From contig CAJOEC010000001.1 of assembly GCA_905233425.1 (NCBI GenBank), positions 62,001 through 126,000 of the forward strand: a DNA stretch of 64,000 bases, in the 5' to 3' direction. A program made the position numbers and the translations under genes. Below, piece by piece: positions 60,746-64,000 of this stretch (positions are counted from its first letter, which is position 1; every line of letters begins with the position of its first letter). The notes under the pieces were generated by a model that did no database searches, was not told where the DNA came from, and worked only from the letters and a program-made list of their open reading frames with translations. The stretch comes from an uncultured Prevotella sp. (GTDB lineage: Bacteria; Bacteroidota; Bacteroidia; Bacteroidales; Bacteroidaceae).

Positions 60746-60846
60746 AGTTGTTCACAATTATGGGGCGAAGATACGAAAAATTCTTGAAAAAACAAAATAA
60801 CTTGAAGATATTTTATAAAAATCTTGTCGCTTTGGCATTTTTTGCC

Positions 60847-60854
60847 TAACTTTG
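60847..60854 (+). promoter_or_regulatory. -7 element TAACTTTG
   Basis: TAnnTTTG 29 nt before ATG at 60884. Confidence 0.5.
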
Positions 60855-60883
60855 CAACACTTTAACAATAAATATTAACAGAA

Positions 60884-62029
60884 ATGAACATAAAAACAAC
60901 GTTGCTGGCAGTTGTCGCCTTTCTTTCGGCAGGCCATGCCACAGCCCAGTGGGCATCCGAGCAAGAGGGCATTTTCACCTTGGGACATCTTGATTTGGGA
61001 GTGGAGGTTGGCACCACTGGCGTAGGCTTCCAGTTGTCGACCCCATTGGCAAAATTTGCGACCGTCCGCACGGGTTTCACATTCATGCCCAACATAGAGG
61101 TGCCCATGTCTTTCGGCATACAGGTGGGCGATGACCCCACGAAGAGCAAGAGCAAGTTCAACAAGATGAGCAGACTGATATACGACAACTACGGCATGGA
61201 GCTCGACGACAATATCGACATGATAGGCAAGCCGTCGAATTTCTGGAACTGGAACGTGATTGTCGACATCTACCCGCTGAAGAATAACCGCCATTGGCAC
61301 ATCAGCGGCGGATTCTACCTTGGCCCGTCGCACATAGCCAAGGCATACAACACCACCGAGGACATGCAGTCGCTCCTGGCCGTGAACATCTACAACAACA
61401 TGTACGGAAAGTTCGTGAACGACCGCATCGACTACTATAACGAAAAGGGCACCGACCACTACATTCCCGAGGTGCTCTACGAGGTGAAACTCTTCGACTT
61501 CAGTGCTCTCGACGGCAACTACGACTTCAGCAGCGACCCCAATATGCTCGAAACACTTTCAAGGAAATTCAGGGACTACGGCCCCATGGGTGTGCATGTG
61601 GGCAACTACGTTCACGACGTGCTTTACCCCGAGGATGTCTACATCGACGTCGACGACGGAGAGGGGAACATGGAGCAAGTGCTGGTCCACCACAAGGGCG
61701 ACGTCATGTACAAGGCCGGCGACCCCTACATAATGAAGCCCGACGCCACGGGAATGGTTAAGGCCGACATGCACGTGAACCGCTTCAAGCCCTACGTGGG
61801 CATAGGCTACGAGGGACGTCTGATGAAAAACGACCCGCGATGGAAGATTGCCGTCGACGGCGGTGTGCTCTTCTGGGGAGGCTCGCCGAAAGTGATGACC
61901 CACGAGGGCGTAGACCTGGTGCACGACGTTGAGAACATTGGCGGAAAGGTGGGCGACTATGTCAAGGCCATCGACGCATTCAAGGTCTACCCCATGCTCA
62001 ACGTGCGTCTGACCTACCGATTGTTTTGA
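60884..62029 (+). CDS. Hypothetical secreted/outer-membrane protein
   Basis: Signal peptide VVAFLSAGHATAQ; terminal NVRLTYRLF strand-like end. Confidence 0.6.
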   Translation: MNIKTTLLAVVAFLSAGHATAQWASEQEGIFTLGHLDLGVEVGTTGVGFQLSTPLAKFATVRTGFTFMPNIEVPMSFGIQVGDDPTKSKSKFNKMSRLIYDNYGMELDDNIDMIGKPSNFWNWNVIVDIYPLKNNRHWHISGGFYLGPSHIAKAYNTTEDMQSLLAVNIYNNMYGKFVNDRIDYYNEKGTDHYIPEVLYEVKLFDFSALDGNYDFSSDPNMLETLSRKFRDYGPMGVHVGNYVHDVLYPEDVYIDVDDGEGNMEQVLVHHKGDVMYKAGDPYIMKPDATGMVKADMHVNRFKPYVGIGYEGRLMKNDPRWKIAVDGGVLFWGGSPKVMTHEGVDLVHDVENIGGKVGDYVKAIDAFKVYPMLNVRLTYRLF

Positions 62030-62078
62030 ATCTTAACTTATTTTTTTTACCGACTTATTTATTTACAAGAAAACAATT

Positions 62079-63869
62079 ATGCGCAGAGATTACTCAATTC
62101 GTATTTTCTTCCTGTCGTTCATGCTTCTTGCCGGCACACTGGCCGCACAATCGAAGATAGCAACGACAGGCAATGCTGCCATGGCAGCAAGTTATTCTTT
62201 CCAGGCTCCAGACGATGATGATGAGGGGGAGGGTGATATACCTGAACTGCCCGTGGTGGCTCTGGTCAACGACACCACAGAGTGTACGTCGCTGACAGAA
62301 GCTATATGGATGGCCCCTACTGACAGCACGCTGACACGTATCAAACTCATTGAAGACGTCAGCTCTACCACCGTGATAGTGAAGGAGGGGAAAAACATCG
62401 CCCTCGACCTCAACGGACATGAAGTCACCTTAGACGAAGGGGGAATATATAATTATGGTGAACTGGCCATCATCGACGAGTCGGGCAATGGCATTGTCAA
62501 GATGGACAGCGTCAACCAGAGCATCGTGTACAACTATGGCAAGCTGACAATTAGCGGCGGACAATACGCCAACAACACCGAGGCGCCGAAAGACGAGACC
62601 GACCGCCGGCGCTGTGTGCTCACCTTCGAGGATTCCGAGACCATCATCAATGACGGCACGTTCACCTCAGGCTACCAGACACTCTACATTGGCGGCGATG
62701 CCACCATCGACGGAGGAACATTCCTGGCCGGAGGAAACACCGACGTGATTGCAAACTACGGCACCAAGGGCCAGCTTGTCATCAATGGCGGCGCTATCAC
62801 AAATAATGCCGACAAGCCTGAGGGGACCGACTTCCGCCGCTGTCTGCTGACAAACCCGAAATCGACCACAGTGATAAAGGGTGGAGTGTTCACATCGGGT
62901 GGCGCGGTGCTCTACCTTCGCGGCAACACCACCATCGACAACGGTTTGTTTGAGACCACTGGCAACGCCTTCGTGGTGGGCAACTACGACGCCGAGGTGA
63001 CCATCAACGGCGGCACGTTCACCAACAACGCCGACGATGCCGAGAGCACCGACTCACGACGCTGCCTCTACACCAGCAAGGAGACGAAGACCGTCATCAA
63101 TGGCGGAACTTTCACCACGGCAGGACAGACACTGTGCTTCAACGGCGAAGGCATCATCACCGACGGAACATTCACTTCGACGGGCAACACCGTGGTGTGC
63201 GGTAACTATAACACCAACGGAAACCTGGAAATCAGCGGCGGCACATTTGTCAATGACGGAAAAGAGGCCGAGGAAGAAGGCGAGGAAGAAGGCGGCGAAG
63301 AGACAACAACCCAAGACAACCGCCGCTGTGTTTGGGGCAGCAAGAACACCAACACGCTCATCAGCGGCGGATCGTTCACCAACGAGTCGTCGGCACAGAC
63401 GCTCTGCTTCTACGGCGAGGCAACCATAAGTGGCGGCACCATAGAGAACAAGGGCAAGGGTTCGGGCTGCGCCTCAAACGGAAAGGTGACTGTCACCGAC
63501 TGCCGCATCAGCGCAAGAAACGTGTTCATCTGCTGGGAGGACGCCACACTGACATGCTCAGGCGGTCTCTACTCGAACCCCGTCAGGGAGGAACTGCTCG
63601 TCGAGGGATATGTCTGCGTGGCCAACACCGACAATGCCACAAAGAGCAAATACCCCTACAAGGTGATGAATGAAGACGACGTTGTGGAAGTGGAAGGCGA
63701 CGTCAACGGCGACGGCACAGTCGACGTGGCCGACATCTCCTCCGTCATCAATGTCATGGCAGGTGGCAGCAACGACGAACAGGTTGTCGCCAAGGCAGAT
63801 GTAAACGGAGACGGCGCAGTAGACGTGGCCGACATTTCGAGCATCATCAACATCATGGCTTCGAATTAA
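62079..63869 (+). CDS. Secreted repetitive beta-helix-like protein with C-terminal dockerin-like repeats
   Basis: Signal peptide; repeated GGTFTS/INGGTFTN motifs; GDVNGDGTVDVADISSVINVMAGG ... ADVNGDGAVDVADISSIINIMASN. Confidence 0.8.
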   Translation: MRRDYSIRIFFLSFMLLAGTLAAQSKIATTGNAAMAASYSFQAPDDDDEGEGDIPELPVVALVNDTTECTSLTEAIWMAPTDSTLTRIKLIEDVSSTTVIVKEGKNIALDLNGHEVTLDEGGIYNYGELAIIDESGNGIVKMDSVNQSIVYNYGKLTISGGQYANNTEAPKDETDRRRCVLTFEDSETIINDGTFTSGYQTLYIGGDATIDGGTFLAGGNTDVIANYGTKGQLVINGGAITNNADKPEGTDFRRCLLTNPKSTTVIKGGVFTSGGAVLYLRGNTTIDNGLFETTGNAFVVGNYDAEVTINGGTFTNNADDAESTDSRRCLYTSKETKTVINGGTFTTAGQTLCFNGEGIITDGTFTSTGNTVVCGNYNTNGNLEISGGTFVNDGKEAEEEGEEEGGEETTTQDNRRCVWGSKNTNTLISGGSFTNESSAQTLCFYGEATISGGTIENKGKGSGCASNGKVTVTDCRISARNVFICWEDATLTCSGGLYSNPVREELLVEGYVCVANTDNATKSKYPYKVMNEDDVVEVEGDVNGDGTVDVADISSVINVMAGGSNDEQVVAKADVNGDGAVDVADISSIINIMASN

Positions 63870-63881
63870 AGCCATCCCTGT

Positions 63882-63906
63882 GTAGGGGCAGGCCCTGTGC
63901 CAGCCC
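63882..63906 (+). repeat. GTAG-headed palindrome (REP-like)
   Basis: GTAGGGGCAGGCCCTGTGCCAGCCC. Confidence 0.8.
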
Positions 63907-63926
63907 TTTACTTACAGCAACAGACT

Positions 63927-64000
63927 ATGAAACGACCAGCTATCGTAATACCTGAAGGCGTGGAGGGGGAAATACTCCTCCACGCTTGCTGTGCGCCCTG
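63927..64000 (+). CDS. queH: 5' end of epoxyqueuosine reductase QueH (truncated by window)
   Basis: MKRPAIVIPEGVEGEILLHACCAP matches QueH N-terminal LLHxCCAPC motif. Confidence 0.8.
   Translation, partial: MKRPAIVIPEGVEGEILLHACCAP

Overview
Bacteroidales (Prevotella-like) chromosomal window, judged from gene content and -33 TTTG / -7 TAnnTTTG promoters. Most of it is ordinary housekeeping: ilvD, mntP, aquaporin, lptB, comF, recX, trmO, murF-alr fusion, kdsA, kdsD, fcl, psd, pssA, PPi-dependent pfk, two tRNA-Asp, queH 5' end, and a GH115/GH30 glucuronoxylan pair. A restriction-defence island sits at about 1.2-8.4 kb: an m5C methyltransferase plus SacI-like endonuclease cassette lies between a truncated, frameshifted PLD-helicase and an apparently 5'-truncated Eco57I-type methylase. 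The most unusual content is a layered set of short repeats. (a) Three clusters of 15-17 bp palindromes with an exact 22-bp period, all in divergent intergenic regions. (b) (CTCAACN)n heptamer arrays, several inside reading frames and always in the stop-free orientation. (c) GTAG-headed palindromes resembling REP elements, some read through as protein. (d) A 61-nt long-stem hairpin present twice. (e) Small hairpins found next to the heptamers. A degenerate hybrid two-component regulator lacking the kinase domain and the phospho-acceptor Asp is also notable. All family names come from reading the translations; no database search was run.
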